The notes under the pieces: model-generated | Seen by the model: only the letters and a program-made list of their open reading frames with translations | What the model was told of the DNA's origin: nothing | Databases searched by the model: none | NCBI GenBank assembly: GCA_026120035.1 | Contig: JALRME010000023.1 | Location: forward strand, 372,001-436,000 | Source: Coleophoma eucalyptorum | Lineage: Eukaryota; Ascomycota; Leotiomycetes; Helotiales; Dermateaceae | DNA: 64,000 bases | Reading direction: 5' to 3' | Part shown: one piece after another, positions 1 to 12,342 of the stretch | How positions within the stretch are numbered: position 1 is the first letter of the stretch | Layout of the letters: every line of letters starts with the position of its first letter | Made by a program: the position numbers and the translations under genes

Positions 1-1856
1 TATGAGATGGCCTTGTGTAAGCTTTGGCTGATCTTAATCTGATCCTCTTCGGTAGCACCAAAGTCTTTGACAATGCTCAAAATCTCACTCTTCATAGCAC
101 CAAGCTCGGGAACGGTCAATGGATCACCTGAAGGTCTTGCGATGACTCCAGTAGCAGAACCATTTGACTCTGCGCCATTGGCACCATTCTCCTTGGCGAA
201 TGGGTCTGGGCTTGGGGATGGGAACTGGCCATTGTGTCCTGGAGTGCCTGATGGAGATGTTGGCTTTGCGAAGTTGATACGGACTGGTCCGGCACCTGGG
301 AAAATCTCCTTTCCATTCATCATTGCCTTGGCGGAAATGGCACTCTCCAAACGCTCAAAGTTAACAAATCCACAGTTCTTGTGTGTAAGAACACGGGCAG
401 TTTCGATCGGACCGTGTGACTTGAACATCTCCATAAGTGTCGAAACAGTGGTTGATGAGGGAATGCTTCCGAGCCAAAGAGATCTTGTAGGGCCTTCCAT
501 GTTGTGCTCATCTGGGTTCAGATGCTCACGGCTGCTGGAGTGGCCTAAGGACATGGTCTGGACTGCCTCGGAAAGTCCGTCATATTCTGATGATTCTCTC
601 AGATCTGCTGCATTGATGCTGCTGTCTAATCTGGACGCGGTTGGGTAGTAGTTTCTGAGTAGTCGCGAGGTTGGTGATTCCAAAACGCCTGCAGTTCTAG
701 CTCTTGGACGGTTTGATGAAGCTTGGTTGGCAAAAGCTTGCACCGCAAGATTATGCTGTTGAATGGCGGCATTCGTAGCTGCAAGCTGGACTTGCAACTG
801 TGCCTGGACCTCGTATGGTGTCATGGTACCACTTCCATACTCATCATCCTCCTCCTCAGCATACTTCTCCTTCGCGTTGACCGAATATGATCGGAATCGG
901 TTGGCTTGCTTGGTCAAATCTGCGAGGTTTAAGTTTGCCAGGAAGGGGTTGGCGGCTAATTGTGCTCGTGGGGGTTGTGGAGTATCTGCAAGACCTAGGT
1001 AGTCAAGAGTTCGCATCTGCATGTCATTGTCGCCTGCCTCCCGGGAGAAGGATGACTGAGCTGGAGAGCTTGGTCCATTTGATCCTTGGCTAGCAATGCT
1101 GGCGAGTGTAGATGTCCGTTCTCTGCCAGATGCCCAGTTGGAGGAGAAAACCGAAGGTCCGAAAGGTCCGGGGCTTGCGTATTGGCTTCGTTGTGGCATT
1201 GAGCCAGCACGAAGTCGTGACAAAAGCGCAGCATTTGTGTTTTCCACGTCATTCATGCCCGGGGATGGTGCCTTAAAGGGACTTTGGGAAGGAGTTGGTC
1301 TCGAAGTCTTTGGAGCCAGGCCAGGCAATCCACCAACACCATTGCTTACGGACACTGGTGAAAATCGAGATGGGACCGTACCAGCACGCGCTCTGCGAGT
1401 CTGCGGCAGGCTCTCGGGCGTTGGGAGTTGTACATAGTCGGGGAAGCCATCGGTAGGAGATTCGGGGATGTTTTCACGCAGAGGAGTTGAGTTACCGCTA
1501 GTTGGTGGTCCCCATACATTCACAGGGACACCTTCTTGCGCTTGGATTTCTCGGGCCCTACAAATTTTTGAAGCTTAGCGAAAGTGTTCAGATGCGCCAT
1601 TGTGCGTCAAAACATACCTCTTGGAAAACAGTCTGCTGGCGCTGCCCATGTCGTGTGATGGAGAGCCAGCCCCCGATCGCGTGTTTGCAGACATCTTACC
1701 TGCAGAGTTCAAACCTCCTGGGATGTTATAGGGGGATCTCAAGCTCCCGCTGACCGGCTCTGTGGGTGAAGTACTGGCAGTCGAAGATCCTGAACGACCG
1801 GCTCCGGGCTGTGGAAGATACCCTAGCGTTAGATGTTCAGATCTCGAAGATGACAT
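1..1856 (-). CDS. jsn1: Jsn1/Puf-type RNA-binding protein with RRM, 3' end cut by window edge
   Basis: Two exons: 1856-1618 and 1557 to the window edge, joined across a 60 nt GT-AG intron in phase 2. About 599 residues are visible. The N-terminal ~430 residues are low-complexity and rich in Ser, Pro and Thr. An RRM follows from about residue 437, with an RNP2-like LWLGSIP and an RNP1-like CGFVNFER near residue 475. After the RRM comes a linker with GAGPVRINFAKP. In this fungal family the RRM precedes Pumilio repeats that bind mRNA 3' UTRs; those repeats would lie beyond base 1 and are not seen here. The order (low-complexity, HNLAVQAFANQAS segment, RRM) is what I know from Aspergillus Jsn1 proteins, so the name rests on family resemblance. 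Start: the ATG at 1856-1854. The role is probably cytoplasmic post-transcriptional control. The assignment as a PUF protein would fail if no Pumilio repeats lie to the left. Confidence 0.75.
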
Positions 1857-4800
1857 TATAGATTAATCGTCTGCCAACAATATGTTTCCCTCTCGTAGCT
1901 AGCGAGAGACAGTGGATTGGTGGACGTGCAGATATAGTCCGTCCGATCCCAAAGCCACAGAAATCGAGTCGATCTAGGAATATTCTATATCGAGATGATA
2001 TGGTACAGGCGCGGTGAATCGGGATTCAACTCGCGGTGGATAGATCGTGTCGTCGTGTCCCGGGTGGGAGAAGAGATATTCGAGGAAGAGCAAAAATTGT
2101 GTACGGATGGAAGGATCGTCGCCGACAAAAGATTGATGATCTATTAAAATGAGCAGCGGTCATACGATGACGCTTCTGCTACGTGGATTGTGTAAAAGAT
2201 CGATGGTGAAGGAAGGTAGAAAGAACCGATAGGGGTCGGTCGTCCGTGAAGCACAGCTGGGTAGGCGCCCAAAAGGGATGCTGAGCTTGGATTACTGATT
2301 GAGGGGTTGCAGAGAGTCCTGTCCAAATATACAAATCGTGATGATCATTAATACAGAATAAAGGACTGCTTGATGAAGTAGATCGAATTGGCCCCAGAAT
2401 GTGTTGATGTGGGTGGTGGTGGTGCAGGAGAGGGAAGGATGGACGAGACGAAGGTCGTTAGACAAGACAGGGGGAAAAGAGGTGGGAAGAGGAAAGGAAG
2501 GGATGAAGTAGAAGTAGTTTTGGCCGTGTGGAAGAGGAAGTCGAGTCGAGATGGGATCGAATCGGGAATAGAAGCAGGTGAGTGGGTTTGAGTCGCCAAT
2601 GGCTGTGCGCTGCGGTGCCTGAGATGGGAGATGCCAGTTGCAGTGTGGACTTGGAACTCGGGACTGGGATTGTGGAGAGCGTGTATGAAGTTCGTAAGGC
2701 AGGACGCCGGACGGACAGGCTGGGAGAGGGTACGGAGAGCGAGAAGGACTCAACGACTAGGAGACCAGTCGACGACAGATAGGCGAAACGACGAGACAAG
2801 AGCCACGACCACAACCACAAACCGGACAGGGGGGCGCGCAGTCGCGAATAAGGTGATGCTGTGCTGTGATGTGATGTGATGATGTAGGCGATGGGAAAAG
2901 GCCTGGTAGTCTGGAAAGTGCAAGGTAGGCTGAAGTAAGAAGGTTGCGCTAGTCGCGAGGGCAAATCTGAAACGAGTCGTGGATCTCGCGAGCGTGGTCT
3001 TGGCTGTTGATGCTTTAAAGCGTCGACGGATGAATATGCGCTGCCTTCGCCTCTGCTCTGCTTTGCTTTGCTTTACGATGCTGGTCCTTCGCCACACTAA
3101 GAGTTAACCCCTGAACTAAAAAGTAAACAACAGGTTGATTGATTCGAAATGGGTTGGTAGAGTATTGGCTCGGCGGAGAGAGGTAGGCTGGTAGGTTGGT
3201 ACCGGAGGCAGTAGTAGGAGAGTAAGCAGCCGAGCCGCGGTCTATACGAGACCGTGGAAATCGAGAGTTTGGTAACTGGGGCGCGACAGGAACAGGAATA
3301 GCAATACCGTAGCTGAAGAAAAAATTGCGACTTTTCAAAGGTCAAGGACAAAAGTCAACGGCAGAAGCAAGAGCTTTCTGGGAGGGCCAAACTCTTATTG
3401 CGCAAGACGCCGTCCGCTCCGTCTTGCTGCCCATATCTGCGGTGGTACAGCAGAGCACCTTACACCTAACACGCGAGTCTACGACGAGTCTACCGCGTCC
3501 GCCTGTTGCATAGCCCTCTATATCGACAGAACAATAGACGCGCCTATCCATCAATTATCTCCAAACCCACGGCCGATGAGGCCAGAGGAATTGTGGTCCC
3601 TGGGGTCTATTATTATGATCCTCGTCGGCCTTTCATTCTCCTCCCTCTCCCCATCGCTCTATTCCCCTCACGCATGACACGCACAGCTGTTTGCTCGACT
3701 GTTAGGATGGTTGGGATGACATGACACCGCTGTCAACATCCGCAGCCCCTGATTGAGACGACGTCGAAGTGCCATGCTTTCTTTTTGCCTCGTTCTATTA
3801 ATTCTACGATATAGCACTGCAGCCTCCCATCCCCTTCACCGAACTCTACATCAGACCGTTTAGCATTCCATCTCTCGCAAACCCATGGGTGCTCTTTGCC
3901 TTTGGGTTCGCGCCTTCAAAGTTGACACCTTGCGAATTGTGCTCTGAGATCGATGATGGGGGCGAGTACTCCACCATGCACATTACTATTCGCATAAAAG
4001 AACGTTTGTCCAGGGGTTCCTGAAGCATGACGTTGTATCCCCATTTAGACATCGGTTCGTAAGCTGTCTGTCTGCGTGCCCGTATTTGCTGTCGCCCTCA
4101 CTTTCACCCTCAACCAGACACACGCCGCCAACCACTGGTACTTTGTGATCCTATGCAACCCTTATCCCCTGATCACCAGCCATCGGGACGATTGGCGGCG
4201 AAGGATCGTTGGGTATGGCGCGGATCTCCATAATGGCCGAGTGCTATTGTATCTACTTTTGGCAGCCAGCAGACGATTCGCAGGCGGGAGGCAACGTAGA
4301 TGCGTGAGGTGTCCCCTGAATAATAGACTCGCAACCTTAGTCCCTGGGCCTGAAACATGCACCAGGCAGATGTAGAACATCAGGGTTCAGGCGAAGGTAA
4401 TTGGAACCGCGCGCACATTTGGTCAAGCGAGCGTGTGCGTGTGCGTGTGTCTGTAGAACAAGTCGTCTATTTGTATCATCGAGATCACGAGGTCTACAAT
4501 CATAGCAGTATAGAAAAGGGATGAGGACTTCCAGAGGGATCGATATAAATGAAGAGGAATGAGAATGTAAATGGATGAAGAGCTGAATTCTTCTCTTCTA
4601 GTGCCTTTGCATGAGTCTGGACATAAAACAAAACGAGCTGCGCCGGATATGTCCTCGCCTAAGCCATATTGCACTTTCCTCGTCCCATCTCCCACAGAAT
4701 TCTGAGCATTTACATTTATCAGCACAGAAACAGATGCAAGGCACCAAAAAGATCATGCTCTTTTACATAGCACGAACCTTTATCCAGTATGCCCAACCCG

Positions 4801-5860
4801 TTCAGTAGACAACATTCGCGAAATTGACGCCTTTAGCGAGCGGTAGCCCTATTCCTTTATTTGTATCAGCAGCCGGTACAGAATTAGCATAGCACCACCG
4901 AAAGAAACCTCCCCAACCGCCCTACCTAGTCCAAAGCAAACTAAATCAAGTCGGACGCCCATCCCCCACGACCCAAGAAAATAGTAAGTATAATTAAAGT
5001 GCCACATTGATATCACCCCCCCCCCCCAGTGGCAGCTGTCAATGCCGCTTCTGCAAACGGCCAGACTCGTTCAGACTTTTGTTTCATTCTTTCCTTCTAG
5101 AAGGTCGGCGTCAATGCTACCCAAGTCTTGGCCCGCACGCGTCTCAGGTCGCACGACCAAGGCTGCTTGTATCACTGCAAGTGCAGACCAGGGATCATAA
5201 GGGACGACCGCCTCATATATGCAACTGCTAAGTTGAGATGAGCACTTTTTCGTATACTCGGAGAAATGCATCCTGAAGCCTCCTTTCATCTCTTTGCAAA
5301 GGAACAATCGGATATCTGCCAGTTTACCCTCGGAAGCACTATGTTACACTTGTTTCTCGACTTGAAGTCAGATAATCCCTCCGTTCATCACCATCAACTC
5401 TTACCGGAGCTAATTCGACTGGTCTAACACCAGGACCACTTTTCCTTAACAGTACACAATTATTGTTCTCTTTTTGGCATGCCCACATCAATTTCAAACT
5501 AGTTATTCTAAGGATGAACCATCAAATGAAACCGTGAACAGAAGATCCACGCCAAACCCTCGTATTCACGTGATTTAAGTCTCACCCGATCAGGCGGCTC
5601 GCGACTGTGGAGAAGGTTTCCCGGTGGTAAGGCTGTGCATCCCGTTTTGTGATCATCAACCTCAAAATCTCGGCCTTATGCTCATGCTTCTTTCACAATC
5701 CGTCCACTTACCCGCTCACAAAATGATCACCCTGTTATAGGATCATCATCGCGTCAACCTTCCGACGTCTGCAGGTCCCTATTCATCCCAGGCCTCTTCG
5801 CCAACGCGTATACTGCTCGGTGTAGCCGCAAACCTCTGCGAATAGGATCCCCCTGCAGCC
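1857..5860. other. 4 kb gene-free region between jsn1 and the YL1 gene
   Basis: No convincing gene. Open frames here are low-complexity or overlap each other on both strands. 1857-3500 is probably the promoter and 5' leader of the minus-strand jsn1 gene; it is rich in purine and pyrimidine runs. 3500-5860 contains a C12 run at 5016-5027 and a short GT-rich stretch near 4433-4450. An ACGCGT hexamer lies at 5804-5809, 52 bp before the YL1 start; a single copy is weak evidence for an MBF site. Confidence 0.5.
5016..5027. repeat. C12 homopolymer run
   Basis: Twelve consecutive C residues in intergenic DNA, about 830 bp upstream of the YL1 gene. It is one of four long G/C homopolymers in the window. 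Confidence 0.95.
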
Positions 5861-7844
5861 ATGACTGCGGACGATGTGGACACCCCCATGACTACCGAAG
5901 AACATGAGGATGTGGGCTCAAGCTCTTCCAGTGGAAGTGGTAGTGAAAGCGAAGAGGAACAGGTAGAATGGCTGGCAACAACAAGAGAGAAGCGTTCCAC
6001 CGCTGGAAATCGATTGAATTCACTGTTGCAAGCAGAAGAACCGGACGATGAGTTGGAATTGTTGTTTGCAGAGGATGACGATGATGCGGGATTCGAATCT
6101 GATGAAGGCGCGCAATCCGATGTACAGATGGACTCATCAGATGATGATGAGGACCAGGGCCCAGCAGCCGGCGCAGATGATGATGAGGGAGAGAAGGAAC
6201 TTCAGAGGCAAGCCAAAGCAGAAAAGGCGGCAGCGAAGAAACGTAAAGTGAACGATGGCATACCAAAAATCTTTAAGAAGAAGGTCAAGATTGATCCTAC
6301 AGCTCCACAGGCACTACCACCTAGACCGAAGAAGAAATCGGAACGTGCATCATGGCTACCCACTGCGGAAGATGCACCTACCAGGGCGTCGGCGCGAGGT
6401 ACCACAAAGAAGAGCAAGGAGCAATTACACGAACAGATGAAAGATAGGGAAAGGAGGAGGTTGAAGCAATTGGCGAATATGGAGAAGGCAGCCGCAAGGA
6501 AAGAGGCTATGAGGAAACCAGCCATGACACAAGAGGATCGGTTGAAGGAAGCTGCGCGAGTAGAAAAACAGAACTCCAAGAGTCTGAGCCGATGGGAAGA
6601 GGCAGAACAGCTTAGAGAGGAAGAACAGAGGGCAAAGTTGGCAGCTCTAAGTAACCGCAAGCTTGAGGGACCTGTGATTACGTGGTGGAGTGGACTTGGG
6701 CAATATGTTGGTGGAAAGCTCAAGCAGGTTGGCAAGGTTTTGACACTGGAAGATCCGAAGGAGAAACCTCCGACTAAGAAGAGGAAAGCTTCTGAATTGG
6801 AGGCTACTACAGACATTCCGGTCTCTGTCCCACCTACACCTGGGACTGCCTCGCAACCACCAGAAAGTGGTGAAAAGTCAAGTGATCCAGCTACGAAGAC
6901 AGATGAAGCAATATCCAAATCCGAAATCGAACCCCCGTCTGAAGAAAAAGAAACTCCTAAGGCAGAACCTCCAGCCTCAATATCGCCCATACCCTCGATT
7001 ACTGCGCCGGCACCAATTCCACATCCTATGCCAGCGCCCATGTCAACACCAATAGCACAACCTCTCCGTGCACCATCACCACTTGCACCACCACAATCAT
7101 TCCTCGCCCCACCACCATTCTCCCTAGCCCCTCCCAACGGCCCAGCACCATCACCACTTCTCGCTCCTCCGCCATTCTTCAATCCACCACTGCCTCGCCC
7201 GCCGCCGCCACCACCAGCACCGGTGCAAAGTCCAGCCACACCTAAAGCACCAACTCCACAAGTACAACCACCTCAGAACCCTTTTACATTCACGCCAGTC
7301 CCAGCACCACCTCCTCCGCCTCCTGTCCATGAAAAGACAGTCCGAAACTATCTTATCCTATCCAACTTTGACGAAACAGTTATCAAGGACAAAAACGTAC
7401 AGACACAAATCCTCTTCAACCGAAAATTTACCAAAGTCCAAAGTACGTCTCTTTCCTACTTCACAAAAATATTTCTTGTTCCACACTAACCTTTTGAAAG
7501 AAATTTCACAAACACCATGCGCCATAACTGGATACCCAGCTAAATTCCGAGACCCTGCGACTGGGTTGGCTTATTGTAACGCGTATGCATACAAGGAAAT
7601 TCAAAAACTTAGAAAGGGTACGTATAAATGGAGTGATCTCATAGGCGCATATGTAGGCCCGGGCACTTTTGCAGCGAGGGGTGTGCCGGGGAGGTTTTTG
7701 AAGGGAGGTGAAAAAGAGAAGGAGAAGGAGAAAGAACCAGTAGTTGAGCAGGGAGAGGAGGTGAAGAAGGAGGGTCTTGAAGGCGTGAATGAAAAGGAGA
7801 AGGAGAATGCCCCGGAGAAGAGTCATGTGGCTGTACCTTCTTGA
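5861..7844 (+). CDS. swc2: YL1/Swc2 (Vps72) subunit of the SWR1 chromatin-remodelling complex
   Basis: Exons 5861-7442 and 7501-7844, with a 58 nt intron (donor GTACGT, phase 1), giving 641 aa. The N-terminal part has an acidic stretch and the segment REKRSTAGNRLNSLL typical of the YL1 N-terminal domain, the part that binds the H2A.Z-H2B dimer. A basic, lysine-rich coiled region follows (about residues 100-270). A long Pro/Ala-rich linker spans about 310-490 and includes proline runs. The C-terminal YL1_C domain lies at about 533-575 with CAITGYPAKFRDPATGLAYC, then a Lys/Glu-rich tail. In the family, this subunit brings H2A.Z to Swr1 for exchange into nucleosomes in the nucleus. The YL1_C domain begins just after the intron, so the unspliced frame would lose it. 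The proline-rich linker looks longer than in yeast Swc2. Start: first ATG of the frame. Confidence 0.9.
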
Positions 7845-9751
7845 TCGCTTGATCTTTGATACTCGAGTTATAGAGTACATCGGGAGGTGTGTATAATGAT
7901 TGTATGATTATTCTTTGGTGTTGGATTCATAGAACACTAGTATTAGCATTGCGCGGTGTATCTAGCTTGGGGGAGATAGGAGGCATAGGTATCTATATCT
8001 ATCTTAAGAGACCAGGCTTTTGGAGTCTTTAGTATACCTGAATGTATTGTTTCGAACATTCAGTCTAGATAATGGAAAACGTATTTCATCTACTCTCTTG
8101 CTACCAGCTATCGGCCTTGGAGGGTAAATATTCTTCTCTCGATGTAAATGACCTTTGTAGAGAAAGCCAGCATTAGGAAGTTAAGATATTGGGCAGATAC
8201 ACATTTCTACCTTGAAGTTGGCGGGGGGGGGGGGGGCTTTCGAAGAAGCAACACTTGAACAATCAAATCACTCTTTTTTTCCTCCCCCCTTCTCTATCAT
8301 CTAGCAATATTCCTTAAATCTACTTTTAATTCTTACCTCGCACGGTTCTTCCTTCAACATCCCATATAACACCCACCATTTCCCAAAAGTAGAGTAATAC
8401 AGATTTATCGTTTACATTAACCCCCAATGGTTAAACACCCACCTCAAAGAGTACTTCGATGTTCCTCGCATACAAAAATTATAAAAGCAAAAAAATCACC
8501 CACTCCAACCCCTCCTTCCCTTCGCCTTCCAACCCCCCGCTTCTTGACCCCTCCTCGGCAGATGATATAAAGTAGATCTTAAACCCTCCCTCCCCTCCAG
8601 AACCGGAAACAACAACCGCAGGACCTTGTCTCCATCCAGCAGTCAAAGGAGCTTCCTCCGATGCCCCTCCAAGCTGCCTTGCCTTTTCTTTTTTCTGCGC
8701 AAGAGGGACGACCTTACTTAGCCCCCCCCTCCCAGCGACCCGCTCCGAGCCGAAAAGCGCCTTTTATGCTTGCGATAAGTGTCGTGTGATGTTTTTCGAG
8801 GTTCGGCATTTTCGGATGTGGTGATTCGCCGCAGTGATGATGATGCATTGTGTGTATGTGTATGCATGCAAGTAAACTCCCTTTCTGTACGTCGGGAGGG
8901 GAAGGTAGGAATTCTTCCATCTACATCTGCCCTCCCTCGTTTTTCTACTTTTGTTCCTTCCTTTCGGTTTTGCTGTTCTTGGATGTAGAACTTGTGGAAG
9001 GGCTTCCAATCTTTAGTTGAGATCGGAAGAGGAAGAGGGAGAGGGAGAGGGGAGGGAGTTACTCCTCCGCTCGATGGCTGCTATTTCATGTCTTTGTCTG
9101 GTATTGTCGATTGCGTCATTTGCCTTTCCATCGGTTTCCGTCCGCGCCTGCATCTTTGTATCTTGGAAAAATGAAGAGAAAGAAGATGTCGTGAGCAAGA
9201 AAGGGCCAGCACGAGATATTTTTGGGGATGAGATGGGAAGCAAGTTGCTACATCTTCCATATCTGCCCATCAAGACAATAATCTAGATGCTTGGTACCGT
9301 AACTATTTATTTCACACTTCCATTTTATTTTATGTTTTCAGATCCCTACAAGACAGTTGCCTCTAGAATTTCATAATATTTCTTCTATGTCTTAATATGT
9401 CTATGTCCTCGCATTCTATCCTTTCTCAATCCCAGGTCTATTCGATTGTCAACAACAAAAAGGGTATCATTGCATGTTGTATGTCAAGTGGTGTATTCAT
9501 CTGCAGCGCAACCCTGCAGATGTTTTGTCCCGATCCGCTGTCGAAGTTCGACCGATCGATTGGCCAAATGAATTTGGTAGATGTGTTCATGGTGAACCAA
9601 AGATGGGTTAGGGAACCGAACAGTGTTCGAAAAACGTCATACGCCACCGGCAATAAAAGAAGATGAAAAGAAAAACGCCATATATGATGCGACTCGACAG
9701 AGCTCTCCCGGTGACCAAAAGCCCAAAAACATACAACTCCAAACGACATTC
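7845..9751. other. Gene-free region between the YL1 and desaturase 3' ends
   Basis: Two convergent genes end at its edges, so it should hold two 3' UTRs. It contains a G14 run (8223-8236), pyrimidine-rich DNA at 8280-8720 and a polypurine run at about 9021-9060. The open frames are low-complexity and not supported as genes. Confidence 0.45.
8223..8236. repeat. G14 homopolymer run
   Basis: Fourteen consecutive G residues about 380 bp after the YL1 stop codon, the longest G/C run in the window. Confidence 0.95.
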
Positions 9752-11177
9752 TTACTCGGCCAAAAGAGGCAAGTTAGCTCTCAGCTGCGCAGACTGGGAG
9801 AAGCGTCGCTTGGCCTTCTCGGACGACATAGCAGTTGCCATGCTGGTCACTGGCTTCTCTTTCTCAGAACCTTGCACCTCGCCTTCTGCAAGCTTCAAAG
9901 GCTGCGTCTCACCAGCACGGTTGTACAAGTTTCGGAAGAAGTACACTCCACTACCCTCCATGCCTTCAGACTCCTCAACGAATTTACAGGTGCGCTGGTT
10001 GCGCCAGAATGCAGTCCAGAATGGTGTCTTAACATCTGCCTTGTAGTGCTGGCCCATGACCTTGCGGATGGCGATGGAGGCCTCACCAGCATGGTAGAAG
10101 GGGATGGTGGAGACGAGATGATGGCATACATGTGTGCCGATGATGTCGTGGAAGAGATGCGTGTCGATGAAGCCAAGATCACGGTCGATTGTGGCGGTGG
10201 CTCCGCGGGCGAAGTTCCAGGTCTTTTGGTCGTAGTGAGGCATGGTAGCATCGGTGTGTTGGAGGAAAGTGATGGCAACTATTTCACATTAGTTTTGCTG
10301 CGCAAGCTCCAGGTTAAGGGATTCATATACCGATCCAGTTGTTCACCCACAACCACGGAACACCCCAGAGGACGATCACCATCCAGCTTCCAAACAGTTG
10401 TCCGGCAACAAAAAGAGTAGCAATCATCACAGCAACACCAATATCACTTAACACGATCAATGGAAGCTCGTTCTTCTTGAAGAAAACACTGTCCTCGCCA
10501 AAGTAGAAATGGCTGATCTTTGCACCCTTAGCTCCTCCATAGCTCTGACCGGTCAAGTTGAACAAAAGATATCCAGGCCAGCCGAAAACTTGGTGGATGA
10601 TGCAGTGCCAAAGGGAAGCAATTGGAGAGTCCTCGGCAAGCTCAGCGAACTCAATCATATCCTTCTTTGCCTTGGAACCGAAGTTACGTGCCAACCAAGA
10701 TTCACGGGAATGGGGCACGAAAGCGGTATCCTTCTGGATGTTGCCAGTGGCCTTGTGGTGCTGACTATGGGAGAGACGCCAGCTGTGGAATGGAACGAGG
10801 AGGAAGGAGTGCATAATCAGGCCCATGATGTAGTTGAGTTTCTTGCTGGTGGAGAAAGCACCGTGGCCGCATTCGTGAGCCAGGATCCAGATTCCGGTGA
10901 AGACAAAACCTTGTACAGTGGTGTAGGCTACCCAAGCTGCGAAACGAAGGGCAGGATGTGGCAGCAGAGGGATGTAGGTTACGGCCAAGTATATCAGGGT
11001 GCTGCAGTAGAAGAAATCTCGCACCACATAGGCCATACTGCGGAGAGTCGAGGGCTTGAAGCAGTGAGCGGGAATGGCATCGTGGATCTGCTTCATGGTG
11101 TAGTTGGGTAGCTCGAAGACATTGCCGTGCAAGTCGAGATGTTGAGGTTCGGACATGGCGGTGGTTGAGGGAGCCAT
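9752..11177 (-). CDS. fad2: Delta-12 (oleate) fatty acid desaturase
   Basis: Exons 11177-10331 and 10278-9752, with a 52 nt intron in phase 1, giving 457 aa. This is a membrane-bound ER desaturase that inserts the second double bond of linoleate using cytochrome b5 electrons. All three histidine boxes are present: HECGH (101-105), HSQHH (137-141) and HVCHH (332-336). The third box is followed by STIPFYHA, as usual in the family. Hydrophobic segments sit before box 1 and between boxes 2 and 3. The frame stays open upstream to a TTG at 11264, but the first ATG is at 11177 and gives the usual family length, so I start there. A Delta-15 or bifunctional Delta-12/15 enzyme is possible from sequence alone. 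The C-terminal ~60 residues are polar and charged. Confidence 0.9.
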
Positions 11178-11887
11178 CTCTGGTTCGGAGAGACCTGTCT
11201 GATCACGAACGGGAGAGATACAAACACCACTGGATTGAAGGGGGGCTTTCTCGATAATAGTCAAGGAGAAGCAGGAAAGGGGTTGAGAAGAAAGGGAATT
11301 GGAAATCAGAAGGACGGGAAAGGAAGAGGGCGAGGGATTGTGGGGGAAGGGTCCTGACTATTTATTTAAAGAGCGGCCAGCTTGTGAAAGCCGTGGGCAA
11401 TTAAAGGAACAGAGAGCATGTGTACTAGGGGCTTACCTAGTACCTAGCTAGTCAGATTTTCCGACAATGATTCCGATGCCAGTCGAGATGGAATCTGGTC
11501 TGTTTGAAAATGCTTGGAGTAGCTTGACGGGAGGTGAAGGACCAGTTCCCATGTGCTCCATAGATTTTCCTCAACGCTTTAGGGGACACGGACCACACTG
11601 CGAGGGTGTACGCAGTAAGGTCGGCAGGCATCTGCTCTACCATGTCTCCCCTGGACTTGTTCGTCTCTCAGTCTTTCTTCATATGCCAATGCGTCGCGAC
11701 CGTCTCCGATTTCCATGTGCACCATTTATGCTTCTCAAAGATATGCGTTAGGACGGTTTCGCGATGGCCAGCGATAAAGGAAAGGCAGAGTAATGGGCAG
11801 GCACAGAGTCAATGGGGCCGTAGACGGGATCAGGCAAAAGGCAAAGGCAAAGGGCCAAAGGTAAAGTGCAAAAGTGGCAGAGGGCTG

Positions 11888-11907
11888 AGATCAGATCAGA
11901 TCAGATC
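11888..11907. repeat. (AGATC)4 microsatellite
   Basis: Four perfect tandem copies of the pentamer AGATC, about 700 bp upstream of the desaturase start. Confidence 0.9.
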
Positions 11908-12323
11908 AAGGTTCGACAAGTTGAGCTTCGTTACTCGTTAGTTCATGTGCCAACATCCAGCCCTTCAGCCCAGCCAGAAGACCCAGAGCGGAAACCAAAA
12001 TAGCCGTCTGGTCCTACTGCACATCAGACAAGCCGACGAGGCACCCAGCGACGCAGCAAACCCAATATCAGCCCGTCCTATTATTGATCGCAATACCCAT
12101 CATCAAGCTGCTTTCGTCCAGTCTCTCTTCCCCTTTCCCCTGGCCTTTCCCCTCGCGAGACTCGATTCTCCATAATACTGTACAGTTCACGCATTATCTT
12201 TTATCTCGGCACTGCTTAAATCAATGCCAACACCCCCTTCGCTTATTCAAGTCCAAGGACCCTAGAAGACCCTGAAGATCGGCTACTCACTACTGGCACC
12301 AGAGGAGAAGGCCAAGCGGACGT

Positions 12324-12342
12324 TTCAACAATTTTTGTTGAA
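12324..12342. repeat. Perfect 8 bp inverted repeat with TTT loop
   Basis: TTCAACAA and TTGTTGAA are separated by TTT, so either strand can fold into a short hairpin. No gene is adjacent. This may be chance. Confidence 0.6.

Noticed and set aside
67..648. 193-codon plus-strand ORF
   Set aside because: It is the antisense of the jsn1 RRM region, which has a clear domain on the other strand.
2292..2964. Overlapping minus-strand ORFs up to 168 codons
   Set aside because: Ser/Pro/Leu-rich products of a CT-rich leader; several frames are open together, as expected from base composition.
6202..7239. 345-codon minus-strand ORF rich in Gly and Cys
   Set aside because: It is the shadow of the Pro/Ala-rich linker and coiled region of YL1.
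12324..12342. Hairpin as a terminator or small RNA
   Set aside because: No neighbouring transcript ends there, and an 8 bp stem of this composition can arise by chance.
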